Source: Streptomyces sp. CB01373
Lineage (GTDB): Bacteria; Actinomycetota; Actinomycetes; Streptomycetales; Streptomycetaceae
DNA length: 64,000 nucleotides
Assembly (NCBI RefSeq): GCF_002803075.1
Contig: NZ_NNBK01000015.1
Coordinates: 1-64,000, forward strand
Reading direction: 5' to 3'
The translations under genes and the position numbers were made by a program. Each line of letters begins with the position of its first letter. The stretch's first letter is position 1. Below the pieces are notes generated by a model. It was given only the letters and a program-made list of their open reading frames with translations, was not told where the DNA came from and searched no databases. Shown here one piece after another: positions 1 to 9,045 of the stretch.

Positions 1-106
1 CGCCGGACCAAACGCCCGGATCAGGTGGGAGCCCGTACACCACTTCCCAGGACGCAACCCCCCTCCGGCCACATCCATTGTCACTGGCTCCGCGTACGGT
101 CTGCGC

Positions 107-1495
107 ATGATTGATCGGAGACCCCCCTTGTCATCGGTACACGATTTCGCGACCTGGGAGCCCGTACTGCGGCTCCTGCTGGCCGGCGACACGGAGAGGC
201 GTGCTGCCCGCTCCGCCCGTGTGGCGGGACGCATCAGCCGCTCCGGCTGGAGTCTGACCCTGCCGGGACGTATGTCATCGACAGAGCGGATCGCAGTGGA
301 GGACATACAGCGGGCACTCGCGCGTGGCAGAGTTGAGGAGATCGCGTTCAGTGCGGAGGTCCAACCGGACGGAAGCACCACGCTCGGCCTGGTCTGGCCC
401 AGCCCGGTCGTGGAAGCCGCCGTCGGCTACCCGGACCTGGGGGTACTCGTCCTGGCCGACGGCTCCCTTCCCGAGCCCTGGCGCCGCCTCCCCGATCCGG
501 TGCCCGGGGCGATGCCCGCCCCCTCGGCGGACCTGGGGTTGCTGGATCGGACGCTCCGCGAGCGTTTGCCCGACGCCATCGGCGCGACGGAGGGGGAGAT
601 CGCTGCCGCCGAAGCGCGCCTCGGCGTCACGCTGCCCGACGAGCTCAAGGTGGTCTACCGGGTGACACGGGCACGATGGGAGGACTGGGGCGACGACTAC
701 GAAGCGGCGGACCGTGTCACTACGGCGGTCGGCTGCGAGCTCTCCGCCCTGGACGACCTGTACGGCGTCGATGCGGCGGCCCGTCACTCCCGCTGGGGTT
801 TGTCGGCGACGAAGGCGGTCAGCACCCCGCCCGACGCCGCGGTGCAGGGCCTGGCCGGCTCACCCGGCTGGATCGTCTTCGGGGGCAACGGCGGCGACGA
901 GCTGGCGGTCGATCTGACGCCCGGCCCGGGCGGACACCTCGGGCAGGTCATCCTCGTCGACCACGAGCAGAGCCTCGGCGCCGAACTCATAGCTGACTCC
1001 CTCACCGACTTCGTTCTGGGCCGGGTGAGGGAAGAACGCCGTGACCGCCGCGGCGACCAGCTTCCGGTCGTGGCCAGGGTCGGCAGCGGAAGCCTTGAGA
1101 CCATCCAGGCCGCCGCTCACCCCGCCCTGGAAGTCCTGTCCATCGGTGTGTGGGACGGTACGCCGTTCAGCCTCGCCCCTGTCACCGGACTGCCTCGCCT
1201 GCGCACCCTCACCGCTTTCCCCGGCACGCTGACCGATCCCATGGAGGTCGCCGGGCTCGCCGGACTGGAGTTCCTGGAACTCGGCGTGCAGGAATGGCGC
1301 GTTCTCCTGGACGCCGGAGCCGTCCCCCGCACCTTGTCGGCCGCAGCCATCAAGGTGCGTGACCAGGACCACCTCCCCGTCGTGGCCATCGCCAACGAGA
1401 TCCTGGCCCTCTGGGGCCGGCCTCAGATCGTTCAGACGCTCCTCGAAGGAGATCTCGGTCCCGCGGCACAACCGGTGGGCTGGCTTTGTAGGTGA
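107..1495 (+). CDS. SMI1/KNR4 (SUKH) family protein
   Basis: A 462-residue protein. Residues about 145-310 look like a SUKH domain: a helix with the LPDELKVVYR signature (about 177-186) and a later GWIVFGGNGGDELAVDL segment (about 254-270) that matches the SUKH core strand. SUKH proteins are commonly immunity proteins of polymorphic toxin systems. The N-terminal 140 residues and the C-terminal 150, which contain leucine-rich LRTLTAF/LEFLELG segments, fall outside the core domain. The end (GWLCR) lacks a typical C-terminus and the tail may be altered by DNA rearrangement. No toxin gene is adjacent. The family call is fairly sure; the immunity role is inferred from the family. Confidence 0.75.
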   Translation: MIDRRPPLSSVHDFATWEPVLRLLLAGDTERRAARSARVAGRISRSGWSLTLPGRMSSTERIAVEDIQRALARGRVEEIAFSAEVQPDGSTTLGLVWPSPVVEAAVGYPDLGVLVLADGSLPEPWRRLPDPVPGAMPAPSADLGLLDRTLRERLPDAIGATEGEIAAAEARLGVTLPDELKVVYRVTRARWEDWGDDYEAADRVTTAVGCELSALDDLYGVDAAARHSRWGLSATKAVSTPPDAAVQGLAGSPGWIVFGGNGGDELAVDLTPGPGGHLGQVILVDHEQSLGAELIADSLTDFVLGRVREERRDRRGDQLPVVARVGSGSLETIQAAAHPALEVLSIGVWDGTPFSLAPVTGLPRLRTLTAFPGTLTDPMEVAGLAGLEFLELGVQEWRVLLDAGAVPRTLSAAAIKVRDQDHLPVVAIANEILALWGRPQIVQTLLEGDLGPAAQPVGWLCR

Positions 1496-1765
1496 GTATC
1501 AAGAACATCTGTCTCTCAGCGGTGAGAACGTCTCGTTCCACGGGAAAGTGATGTCGCCGAGTTACGAGAACACCTGGGTACCTGCTTCGGGACCGTGACT
1601 GTGCTCTACGCGCCGAGGGGGACCGGGGGCTGCCGAAGTCCAATGTGTGGCCGGCCCTCGCCGACGGCTCGGAGGCAGTGCAGCGGGAGGTAAGGGCAGG
1701 ACCGTCGGCTGTCGGCGGCGGGGGCTAGGGTCGGTGGCGTTCGACCACCAGTAGCAGGAGGCCCC

Positions 1766-2719
1766 ATGCCATCAGGGCACACACAGCAGGACAGTGCTCA
1801 AGCCCGGCGGACCGGGCCGCGGCCGTTGGCGCCTATCCCCTTCGAGGTCGAGGCGGCCTTTCCGGAGCTGACCGGTACGGTCCGCGAGGTCACCCTCCTT
1901 TACCCCCGGGCCGGGCAGCCGGGCCCGGATGACAGCTCCATCGGCGGGCCGCTGCTGTGGCCGGCCGACGAGCCCTGGCCGATGTGCGCCGAACCAGACC
2001 ACTACAAGCCGCTCAGCGCGCCCGTCGGGCCCGAGCCGGTCGCGATGGTCCCGGTGGTCCAGCTGTACGCACGGAACGTGCCCGACCTCGTCTTCCCCGC
2101 TGGTACCGACCTGTTGCAGATCCTGTGGTGCCCGCTCGTTCACGAGGACGACCAGTACGCAGCTAACCCCCGGCTCTACTGGCGCAGCTCGGCGCTGATA
2201 GCCGCTGGCGCCACTGCCGGCGAACCGCCTCGCCCGCACACCGCGGAGGGGGACTACCTGCCGCGTCCTTGCACGGTGTCCCCCACACCGGCTGTGGAGT
2301 ACCCGAACTGGGACCTGCCGGAAGGGCTCGGCGAACTGCTCGACGAGCGGTTCGAGGCCTTGAAGGATGAACGGGGCTACGACTACTTCGAGGTGGCCAC
2401 CACGCAGCAGAGCAAGGTCGGCGGCTACCCGGGATGGACCCAGCCGCCCGACTGGCCCGACTGCGCGGGTTGCGGCACCCGCATGGAACACCTACTCAGT
2501 GTCACCGCGACCGAGCCGGGCATGGGCCGTTGGCTCCCCCTGGACGACCGGGACCCCCGCCAGGACGGGGACGCGACCCCGTCCTGGCGGGCCGAGGCGG
2601 ATCCCGGCGCCCTCGTCGCGTTCGGGCACGGCATGGACCTCGGCGACCTCGGCGGCATGTATTTCTTCGTCTGCCGCATCTGTCCGGACACCCCGTATAC
2701 CCACCGCTACGACTGCTGA
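1766..2719 (+). CDS. DUF1963 (YwqG)-like protein
   Basis: A 317-residue soluble protein with no signal peptide. It starts at ATG 1766, seven bases after a CAGGAG ribosome binding site. Near the C-terminus it has a KVGGYPGWTQ segment, then CAGCGTRMEHLL and a final YFFVCRIC motif. This GGYP-W-Q / C-x2-C / F-x-C order is typical of DUF1963 (YwqG-like) proteins, some of which occur in toxin-immunity neighbourhoods. The two cysteine pairs could bind a metal. It lies downstream of the SUKH gene on the same strand, with about 270 bp between them, so it is probably transcribed separately. Molecular function is unknown. Confidence 0.65.
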   Translation: MPSGHTQQDSAQARRTGPRPLAPIPFEVEAAFPELTGTVREVTLLYPRAGQPGPDDSSIGGPLLWPADEPWPMCAEPDHYKPLSAPVGPEPVAMVPVVQLYARNVPDLVFPAGTDLLQILWCPLVHEDDQYAANPRLYWRSSALIAAGATAGEPPRPHTAEGDYLPRPCTVSPTPAVEYPNWDLPEGLGELLDERFEALKDERGYDYFEVATTQQSKVGGYPGWTQPPDWPDCAGCGTRMEHLLSVTATEPGMGRWLPLDDRDPRQDGDATPSWRAEADPGALVAFGHGMDLGDLGGMYFFVCRICPDTPYTHRYDC

Positions 2720-2959
2720 GCCCGGCCCGGTCGGCTCAGGTGGTCGCGACGAGGATGCCGGTGCCTTGATGGCAGTTTTCGGATCGATCTGGGAGCCCAC
2801 GGTGCCGGTGGGGCGGACGTTGCAGGCCCGGACTCCCCTGGTGGATGCGTCGCATCGGTGTTCGGCCTCCTGGCTGTTTCTGCTTCTGGCCGACATTCCC
2901 GGCCCTCTGGGGCAGGAACCGCTGCCAACACTCGCCAACATCCGTTCCTACATTTCTCG

Positions 2960-2991
2960 GTTCTGGCACAGATCTTGGGGAGTCGTCGCAG
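2960..2991 (+). repeat. Left terminal inverted repeat of the ISL3 element
   Basis: The core AGATCTTGGGGAGTCG (2970-2985) pairs with the reverse complement of the right end, AGATCGTGGGAAGTCG, at 14 of 16 positions. The outer GTTC also matches, with a 2-base length difference between the arms. Confidence 0.55.
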
Positions 2992-3122
2992 AGCGTTACT
3001 CCGACGTTCGATTGCGAGGAGTTGGGTTCGTGTGAGACCGCGTACGCCTTGTCGTCCGGCAGTTGGAAGTGACGCTCCCTCAGATGTCTGCTGGCCGCTG
3101 CTGCGGTCGGTTGTGGGCGGTG

Positions 3123-4727
3123 ATGGTGTTGGTCATGCAGACCGATGCACCGTTCTGGGACTCGCTGGTTTTCGAGGGGATCGACGAGGTGGAGATCGAG
3201 GCGGTTTCGGCCGCGTTCGGCACGGTCGAGGTGGTGGCGAGGGGCCGGGACGCAGGCTCTGCATGTCCGGACTGCGGCCGCTTCTCGGACCGGGTCCACG
3301 ACCGTTATCAGCGGAGGCTGAAGGACCTTCCTCTGGCTGACCAGGGCTTTGTGATCCGGCTGACGGTCCGGCGTTTCATCTGCGGGGCGGCGGACTGTCC
3401 GCGCCGGACGTTCTCCGAGCCGTTCTCGCGGCTGGCCGCCTCGTACGCACGGTTCACCACGCGGCTCAACCATGCCCTGGAGCGAGTGGGGCTCGCGCTG
3501 GCCGGGCGGGCCGGCGCCCGGCTGGCGAGCCAGCTGGGCTTCAGCGCCGGACGGATGACCTTGTTACGCAGGGTCATGGCCTTGCCCGATCCACAGTTCA
3601 GCACTCCGCGGGTGCTGGGTGTGGACGACTTCGCGATCCGTCGTGGTCAGACCTACTCCACCGTCTTGACCAGCGTCGAAGACCATCACGTGGTCGATGT
3701 GCTGCCGACGCGTGAAGCCGGGCCGCTGGCCGCGTGGCTGGTCCGTCACCCCGGTGTGGAGATCATCTGCCGGGACCGGGCCGGCGCCTACGCCTAGGGT
3801 GCCCGGCGCGGTGCCCCTGATGCCTTGCAGGTCGCTGACCGGTTCCATCTGTGGCAGGGCCTCGGCCGGGCCGTGGAGACCTGCGTCGGCGCCCACCGCG
3901 AGTGCTTGCGCAACCCGTCGCCCAACGGCATGTTGCCGGAGGCCACCGGAGGGGATTCCGATCAGCCGCAGGACGACTCGGAGCCCGTCGGCCGGCGGGC
4001 CGAGCGGAAGAAGGCCTCACATGCCCTGGTCCACGAGCTGCTCGCCCAGGGTCACTCACGCCGGGCGATTGCCCGGCACCTGGGCTGGGGTCTCAACACC
4101 GTGCTCCGGTATGCGAACGCCGCCCGCTGGCAGGACACCTTCCGCGAGAACCGGCCCCGGCCCAGCAGACTGGACCCCTACAAGACCTACTTGGAGCGGC
4201 GATTCGCCGAGGGATGTACCAGCGTCACCCAACTGCACGGCGAGCTGGTAGCCGAGCAGGCTCCTGTCACCTACGGCATGGTCCGCGCGCACATCGCCAC
4301 TTTGCGCGGGGCTCCGTCCACTGCACCACCACGGCCGCCGACGGTGCGGCAGGTGACCGGCTGGCTCACCCGACACCCCACGACCTTGGCCGAGGAAGAC
4401 CACGCCGGCCTGAAGGATGTCCTGGCACGCTGCCCGGAACTGGACGCGGCCGCCGGGCATGTCCGCGACTTCGGCGAGATACTCACGGGCCGCCTCGGCG
4501 CCATGCTCCCTGCCTGGATCCACGCAGTCGACGCCAGTCAACTACCCGGACTCACCGGCTTCGCACTCCACCTGCTGCGGGACCTCGACGCCGTGATAGC
4601 CGGCCTCACCCTGGACTGGAGTTCCGGCAGTATCGAAGGCGCCGTGAACCGCATCAAGAAGATTAAAAGGCAGCTCTACGGGCGAGCCGGATTCGAACTC
4701 CTACGCAAGATGATCCTGCTTCAGTGA
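3123..4727 (+). pseudogene. ISL3-family transposase, nonsense mutation
   Basis: The frame reads through from about 3123 (ATG; a TTG at 3063 is also in frame) to 4727, except for a TAG at 3795-3797. The sequence before the stop ends CRDRAGAYA and after it resumes GARRGAPDALQVADRFHLW, where ISL3 transposases normally read AYAEGARRGAP, so a GAG to TAG change is the simplest explanation. Visible family features are the N-terminal zinc finger (CPDCGRF), the [12 protein letters not shown] strand with the first catalytic Asp, the CRDRAGAY second Asp, a central winged helix and the C-terminal SSGSIEGAVNRIKKIKRQ motif with the catalytic Glu. All catalytic motifs survive, so a suppressor would restore a full protein of about 530 residues. 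A TTA codon occurs near 3562. Confidence 0.85.
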
Positions 4728-4730
4728 CCT

Positions 4731-4760
4731 CAGCAGCGACTTCCCACGATCTTTACGAAC
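4731..4760 (+). repeat. Right terminal inverted repeat of the ISL3 element
   Basis: Its reverse complement starts GTTCGTAAAGATCGTGGG and matches the left end over the AGATC-TGGG-AGTCG core. It sits a few bases downstream of the transposase stop, as expected for a compact IS. Confidence 0.5.
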
Positions 4761-4766
4761 GTCGGG

Positions 4767-5249
4767 TCAGGCCAGCGCGACAAATCGGTGGACACGAAAG
4801 GACGTCAGGTCATTGGGTTCGATGCTTGTCGAGTCCACCCGGTAGCGGCCGGCGGCGAGTTCGAGAGTCGTGCTGTCAGCGAGTGTCCCGACCTCAGTGC
4901 CGAAGTAGGCGGCGTCGAACATGACGAGCTCGCCCGTGGTGCTCAGTACGGGTCCTTCCTCCCACTCGGCGTTGGCAAGCCCAGCCCGAATGATGTCGGC
5001 GACACCTTCCTCGCTCTCTGCGTAGTACCAGCGGACGAGGACTCGGTGCGCGGGAAGGTAGGCGGTGGAGAGAGGTTCGTCCCCGAGAACCAGCGCCTCG
5101 GCTCCGTCAGGCAGTGCGAGGACTCCGGCGAAATCCATCACCTCGCAAGCTCGGTCGTAGTCGCCCTCCGTTCCCGACCAGTGCGACAGCGAGGTGCGTG
5201 GAACCACGATGAACGGGCCGCCCTCCGTCTCCAGCCACGTCAACGACAT
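4767..5249 (-). CDS. Immunity 21 (Imm21) family protein
   Basis: About 160 residues. The ATG at 5249 is chosen because it gives the usual Imm21 start, MSLTWLETEGGPFIVVPR; a longer frame runs upstream to 5309 but only adds low-complexity residues. The WLETEGGP motif and the later DYDRACEV segment are typical of Imm21, a family of presumed immunity proteins for polymorphic toxins. No toxin gene is adjacent: the gene is squeezed between the right end of the ISL3 element (about 7 bp after its stop) and the truncated Tn3 transposase upstream. It is probably an orphan immunity gene left by rearrangement. Confidence 0.75.
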   Translation of the reverse strand: MSLTWLETEGGPFIVVPRTSLSHWSGTEGDYDRACEVMDFAGVLALPDGAEALVLGDEPLSTAYLPAHRVLVRWYYAESEEGVADIIRAGLANAEWEEGPVLSTTGELVMFDAAYFGTEVGTLADSTTLELAAGRYRVDSTSIEPNDLTSFRVHRFVALA

Positions 5250-5334
5250 GCCGCCTCCAGCTTCAGGATCTCTGTTCCGTGGCGACAGCGTATGTGCCAG
5301 GTCGGACAAACCTCATGCCTGTGGTGGTCAATAC

Positions 5335-7260
5335 GGGTCCTGCCGTCGCCCAGGTGCACGAAGGCATTCAGGAACCTGGTCCAAGCGTGCACCTCGAACA
5401 GCAGGTCCGGCAGGTCGATCTTCGGGAGCATCTTCTCGACCCGCTTGCGCAGCCAGTCCAGCGACTTCGGCTCGCCCAGCGCGTGGAGCTTCTCCACGTT
5501 CAGCTTCGCGCGTCCGTTGGGCTGTACCTCGATACTGATCTTCGCGTCGGCGCCGGCCTCTTCGAGGCGCTCGGCCATCTGCTTCCACATCGCGTCCAGC
5601 GCCTCGATCAGCTCCCCCAGGTGCTGATCGGCATTCTCGTCGAGGCTCAATCCCGCCAGGACGTCCTCGCGCACCGCCTCCCAGCCCTTGCCCTGAAGCA
5701 GGCGGGCGCGCGGATCGGACCAGCGGTGCGAGGGGGAGGCGAAGACATCGCGGCGCTTCAGCGCGCGGAACAGCTGCTCCAGCACGCACACCACGTACGC
5801 GTCGCGGTCCACCGCTCCCTCCGGCAGGTCCGCGTTCGCGTACACCGCCTTGCGCCAGTGCGGCGGCACCAGCTTGTCGTCGATCTCGCGCGGCAGCAGC
5901 GGCTTCTCGCTCACCTTCCGCCGCGACAGGGCCGGGAGCCGCTTCACCCCGGTCAGGACGCGCATCCCGCCGGTCGCCGCGCCGAGCGCCGAGGTCTCGC
6001 CCAGCAACGACAGGAAGGGCTTGACGGTGTTGTAGCGCAGCGCCAGCGCCCCGCGCAGCGCGGTCTCGGCCGTGTCGTCGTCCTCCGGCACCAGGCTCAC
6101 CACCGTGGCGGCCGCGCTGGAGAGCGCTGCCCGGGGCGCGACCTCCTCCAGCGCCGCCACGTCGACATCGCAGCCGGTCTCCTCGATGAGCTCCAGCTCC
6201 TCGATGACCACCTTCGAGACTCTGGCCGTGATCCGTGCCGCCTTCTCCAGCTGTGGCAGAGTCGAGAGGCGATGTTTGTCCGTGGACCGCTTCGCGGTGC
6301 TGATCAGCCGAGTAACCATCAGGATCTCGAACAGGTCGAGCGCGTCGTCGATCGCCTTCGCCTCCAGGTGGCGCATCACCGCGGTGAGCATCGCGGTGCG
6401 CTTGGGCTCACTGGTCCGCTCCAGCTTCGGCGCCTTGGTGCCCAGCCCGGACCGGGCCAGGGCGGAGAGCCGGTTCGGCGGGACTTTGTCCAGTTTCACC
6501 CGCCCCAGCTGGAAAGCGGCGATGTCATCGACCCGCTGCAACGCGGCCTTCATCGCGGTGCCCGTGGTCCGCGTCGGTGGCCGGCGCATCCGCTCCAGCT
6601 CGGAATACCGTTTGCCCTCCGGCGTCTTCAGCGTGGCCACCAGGTCCCCGGGCAGCGCCGCATCCGCCCGCCGGGCCGCCTTGGCGACAGTGACGTGCAG
6701 CCGCCTGTCCGCGATGGTGCGGACCTCGGCGACCTGCCGGGCCAGCACGCTCACCCCCGGAAGCAGCACCCGGTGCCGGCGCAGCCAGCCCACCGCGTGA
6801 TCGAACAGCGCCTTCGGCCCCTCCGCGTGAGCCGTCCACGCCCGCCCATGCAGGAACGCCGGAACTTCCGCCCCTGCTCGTGGTTCTCGTACAGGTGGTA
6901 GCCGTACGCGTCGCGGATCTCCCACGCATGTTCGTACGGCGTCGGCTTGCGCTCGGTATACCGCTTGATCTGGGAGACGTCCTTGATCCCCAACTGCTCG
7001 GCCAGATGCTCGACGACGGGCCACGGCACGTCGAGCGGGTCCTCCAGGAACAGCCCGATGTACCTCACCGTGCACATCTGAAGAGCGAATCCGAGGCGAC
7101 TGTGGTCACCGCGCCGCTTCGCGATCAGCTTCCGGTCCTCGTCATCAAGGAAGAAGAAGCGCTCCAGCTCAGGCCTCGTCGGCTCCTCGGCAAACTTCCC
7201 GTACGCCTCAGCCTGCTCATCAGTCAGAAACTCCACCGGCATGCGGCGGACCGTAGCCAC
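5335..7260 (-). pseudogene. Tn3-family transposase (tnpA), truncated and frameshifted
   Basis: The N-terminus (ATG 7260, MATVRRMPVEFLTDEQAEAY) matches the DUF4158 domain that opens Tn3 transposases. Homology then jumps frame near 6860, from HLYENHEQGRKF to FLHGRAWTAHAEGP, indicating a small indel. It continues through the helical middle region to about 5335 (FLNAFVHLGDGRTR). Full Tn3 transposases are about 1000 residues; here only about 640 are present and the whole DDE catalytic domain is missing, replaced after 5335 by unrelated sequence upstream of Imm21. The protein cannot be active in transposition. The 5240-5335 end of the open frame is probably not transposase. Confidence 0.85.
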
Positions 7261-7339
7261 GTCCCACCAGTGATCGAGGATCTTCTGCCGAACCCCCGCA
7301 CGGAACCGATCACCTGTGCTAGACGACCAAGATCAAGTG

Positions 7340-7375
7340 CTTAGCGTTAATGGCTGTACCGATGGTCCAAGGGCC
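7340..7375 (-). repeat. Candidate Tn3-family terminal inverted repeat
   Basis: About 80 bp upstream of the transposase start, the plus strand reads CTTAGCGTTAATGG and ends near CCAAGGGCC. Read outward, Tn3-family 38-bp repeats typically have a G-rich outer end and an ACGCTAAG-like inner end, which this fits in length, position and orientation. The partner end is missing, so it cannot be checked against it within the window. Confidence 0.4.
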
Positions 7376-7534
7376 GTGAGTTGCATCTGCTGCGAGAACT
7401 CGCCCTCGTGGGTGAGGAGACTCGCGAACAGGCCCTTTCTGGGTGATCGTCGAGTCGGCGGGCAGGTGGACCTCGGTACCAACGTGTTCTGACAGGTGCC
7501 GTGACCTGGTCCTACCTCGCTCGTTCTCATTTGA

Positions 7535-7549
7535 CGAACGATTCGTTCG
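7535..7549. promoter_or_regulatory. Perfect 15-bp palindrome upstream of the recombinase module
   Basis: CGAACGATTCGTTCG is a 7+1+7 perfect inverted repeat. It overlaps a TTGACG hexamer (7531-7536) and lies 28 bp upstream of the GTG proposed for the tyrosine recombinase. The position suits an operator, and the obvious candidate binder is the Xre-like protein encoded in the same module. No other gene lies between 7261 and 7576. Confidence 0.5.
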
Positions 7550-7576
7550 CTCTACTCGGGGCATGTTGGGGGGCTG

Positions 7577-8717
7577 GTGGTGGGCGGTTCGTCGTGGAAC
7601 GTGCCCGGTGCGGCACCGTCGTTGTTCGTGGTGGGCGGTACGCCGCTGCTGCACCCGGAAGCACAGGTGTTCGAGACGATGCTCGCGGGCTGGCGCGATC
7701 AGCAGCTGGCCCGGAACCTCGCCAAGAGCAACGATCGAGGATCGAGTGGCAGCGGTGCGCCGCTTTCAGCGGTACACCAATGAGTGGCCGTGGACCTGGC
7801 GGCCACAGGATGTCGAGGAGTTCACCGCGCACCTGCGCAGCGACGGCCAGGCCCGGGCGCAGTCGACCATCCGCAGCTACCAGGGCCATGTGCGGTTGTT
7901 CCTGGAGTATGCGGCCGACCCGCGGTATCAGTGGACGGCCGTCAGCGAGCGGTTGTTCGGCACCCACCCGGCGCAGGTGTTCTTTGAGTGGAACACCGCT
8001 GTCCACGCCGCCGACTACGAGGGACGGCCCGGACGCCGCGCCTTGACGAAGGTGGAACTCCAACGGCTTTTCAACTACGCGGACGACCAGGTGGCCGCCG
8101 CCAGGACCTCGGGGCGTAAAGGCTGGCTGACCGCCATGCGCGATGCGGCGGCCTTGAAGGCAACCTACGCCTGGGGGCTGCGGCGCCGTGAAGTCATCAA
8201 ACTGGAGCTCGCCGACTTCGGCCGCAACCCGCATGCTCCCGAGTTCGGGGACCTGGGCGTCGTCTATGTCCGCTGGGGCAAGGCGTCCAAGGGCTCGGCG
8301 CCCAAGCGCCGCAGCGTCCTGACCGTCTTTCCCTGGTCGGTGAAGGTCATGCAGCAGTGGCTCGACGGTTACCGGGAGCTGTTCGACACGGCTGCGGGTA
8401 GCACGGCTCTGTGGCCGAGCGAGCGTTCCCGGCAGCTGGACATGGGCGCTCTGGGCGACCGTTTCGCCGCCTACCGGGACGCGCTGGGCCTGCCCGCCGA
8501 ACTCAGCCTGCACTGCCTGCGGCACTCCTACGTGACGCACCTGATCGAGGCTGGCTACGACCCGTTGTTCGTCCAGCAACAGGTCGGGCATTCCTACGCC
8601 TCTACCACCTCGCTCTACACCTCGGTGTCCTCCGACTTCCGCACCCGCACCCTGCGCCGAGTGCTCGACGGAACGATCGGCAGGACGCTCGGAGTCACCG
8701 GCAGGCAGGGCATCTGA
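7577..8717 (+). pseudogene. Tyrosine recombinase/integrase, single frameshift
   Basis: From GTG 7577 one frame gives GGTPLLHPEAQVFETMLAGW...NLAKS. Near 7731 homology moves to another frame at TIEDRVAAVRRFQRYTNEW and runs to 8717. One extra A in AGCAACG would explain the shift. The protein would be about 380 residues with a core-binding domain and a complete catalytic set: GLRRREVIKLEL (Arg I), the GKASKGSAPKRR beta-hairpin Lys, LHCLRHSYVTHL (His/Arg II), QVGHSYASTTSLYTSV (His and the nucleophilic Tyr). Its stop overlaps the start of the next gene (ATGA), so the three genes form one unit. It may be a true pseudogene, a sequencing error, or a case of frameshifting. Confidence 0.75.
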
Positions 8718-9043
8718 TGGTCCGACGGCTGAGCTATCACTGGCATCTGCGGCGCATCATGGCCGCGCACAACATCTGGAAGACCACGGAGCTGATCCCG
8801 CTCCTGCGCGACCGAGGCATCAACCTGTCCACGGCCCAGGTCTATCGCCTGGTCACCGACCGGCCGGAGCGCCTGTCGCTGCCAGTGCTCGCAGCGCTCT
8901 GCGACATCCTCAACTGCTCGCCCGCGGATCTGATCGAGCCCTACGTCGAGGCCGACCGACGCAAGCGCACGGCGGATGAGGCCACCGTGATCGACCTCAA
9001 GCCGGACTTTCGACCTGAGCGGGCTCGCATCCTGGAGGACTGA
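8717..9043 (+). CDS. Small Xre-type helix-turn-helix protein
   Basis: 108 residues, starting at an ATG that overlaps the recombinase stop (ATGA) and ending 2 bases before the next GTG. Residues about 10-80 resemble a Cro/C1-type helix-turn-helix: MAAHNIWKTTELIPLLRDRG, then INLSTAQVYRLVTDRPERLS, followed by LAALCDILNCSPADLIEPY, the usual end of a phage-repressor-like HTH domain. The basic C-terminal tail is about 28 residues. It may regulate the module, for example by binding the palindrome at 7535, or serve as a recombination accessory factor like an excisionase. Both roles are inferred from context. Confidence 0.75.
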   Translation: MVRRLSYHWHLRRIMAAHNIWKTTELIPLLRDRGINLSTAQVYRLVTDRPERLSLPVLAALCDILNCSPADLIEPYVEADRRKRTADEATVIDLKPDFRPERARILED

Positions 9044-9045
9044 CC

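Larger units (their letters stand above)
2960..4760 (+). mobile_element. ISL3-family insertion sequence, inactivated
   Basis: An element of about 1.8 kb bounded by imperfect terminal inverted repeats (left near 2960-2991, right near 4731-4760). It carries one transposase reading frame broken by an in-frame amber codon. The right end abuts the stop codon of the Imm21 gene within about 10 bp. I could not find a matching 8-bp target duplication, so the ends are approximate or have decayed. The 2720-2959 stretch to its left shows no gene. Confidence 0.7.

Noticed and set aside
5279-6901. A 540-residue plus-strand open frame over the Tn3 relic
   Set aside because: It is the reverse complement of the transposase and shows the Leu/Gln/Arg bias of a shadow frame.
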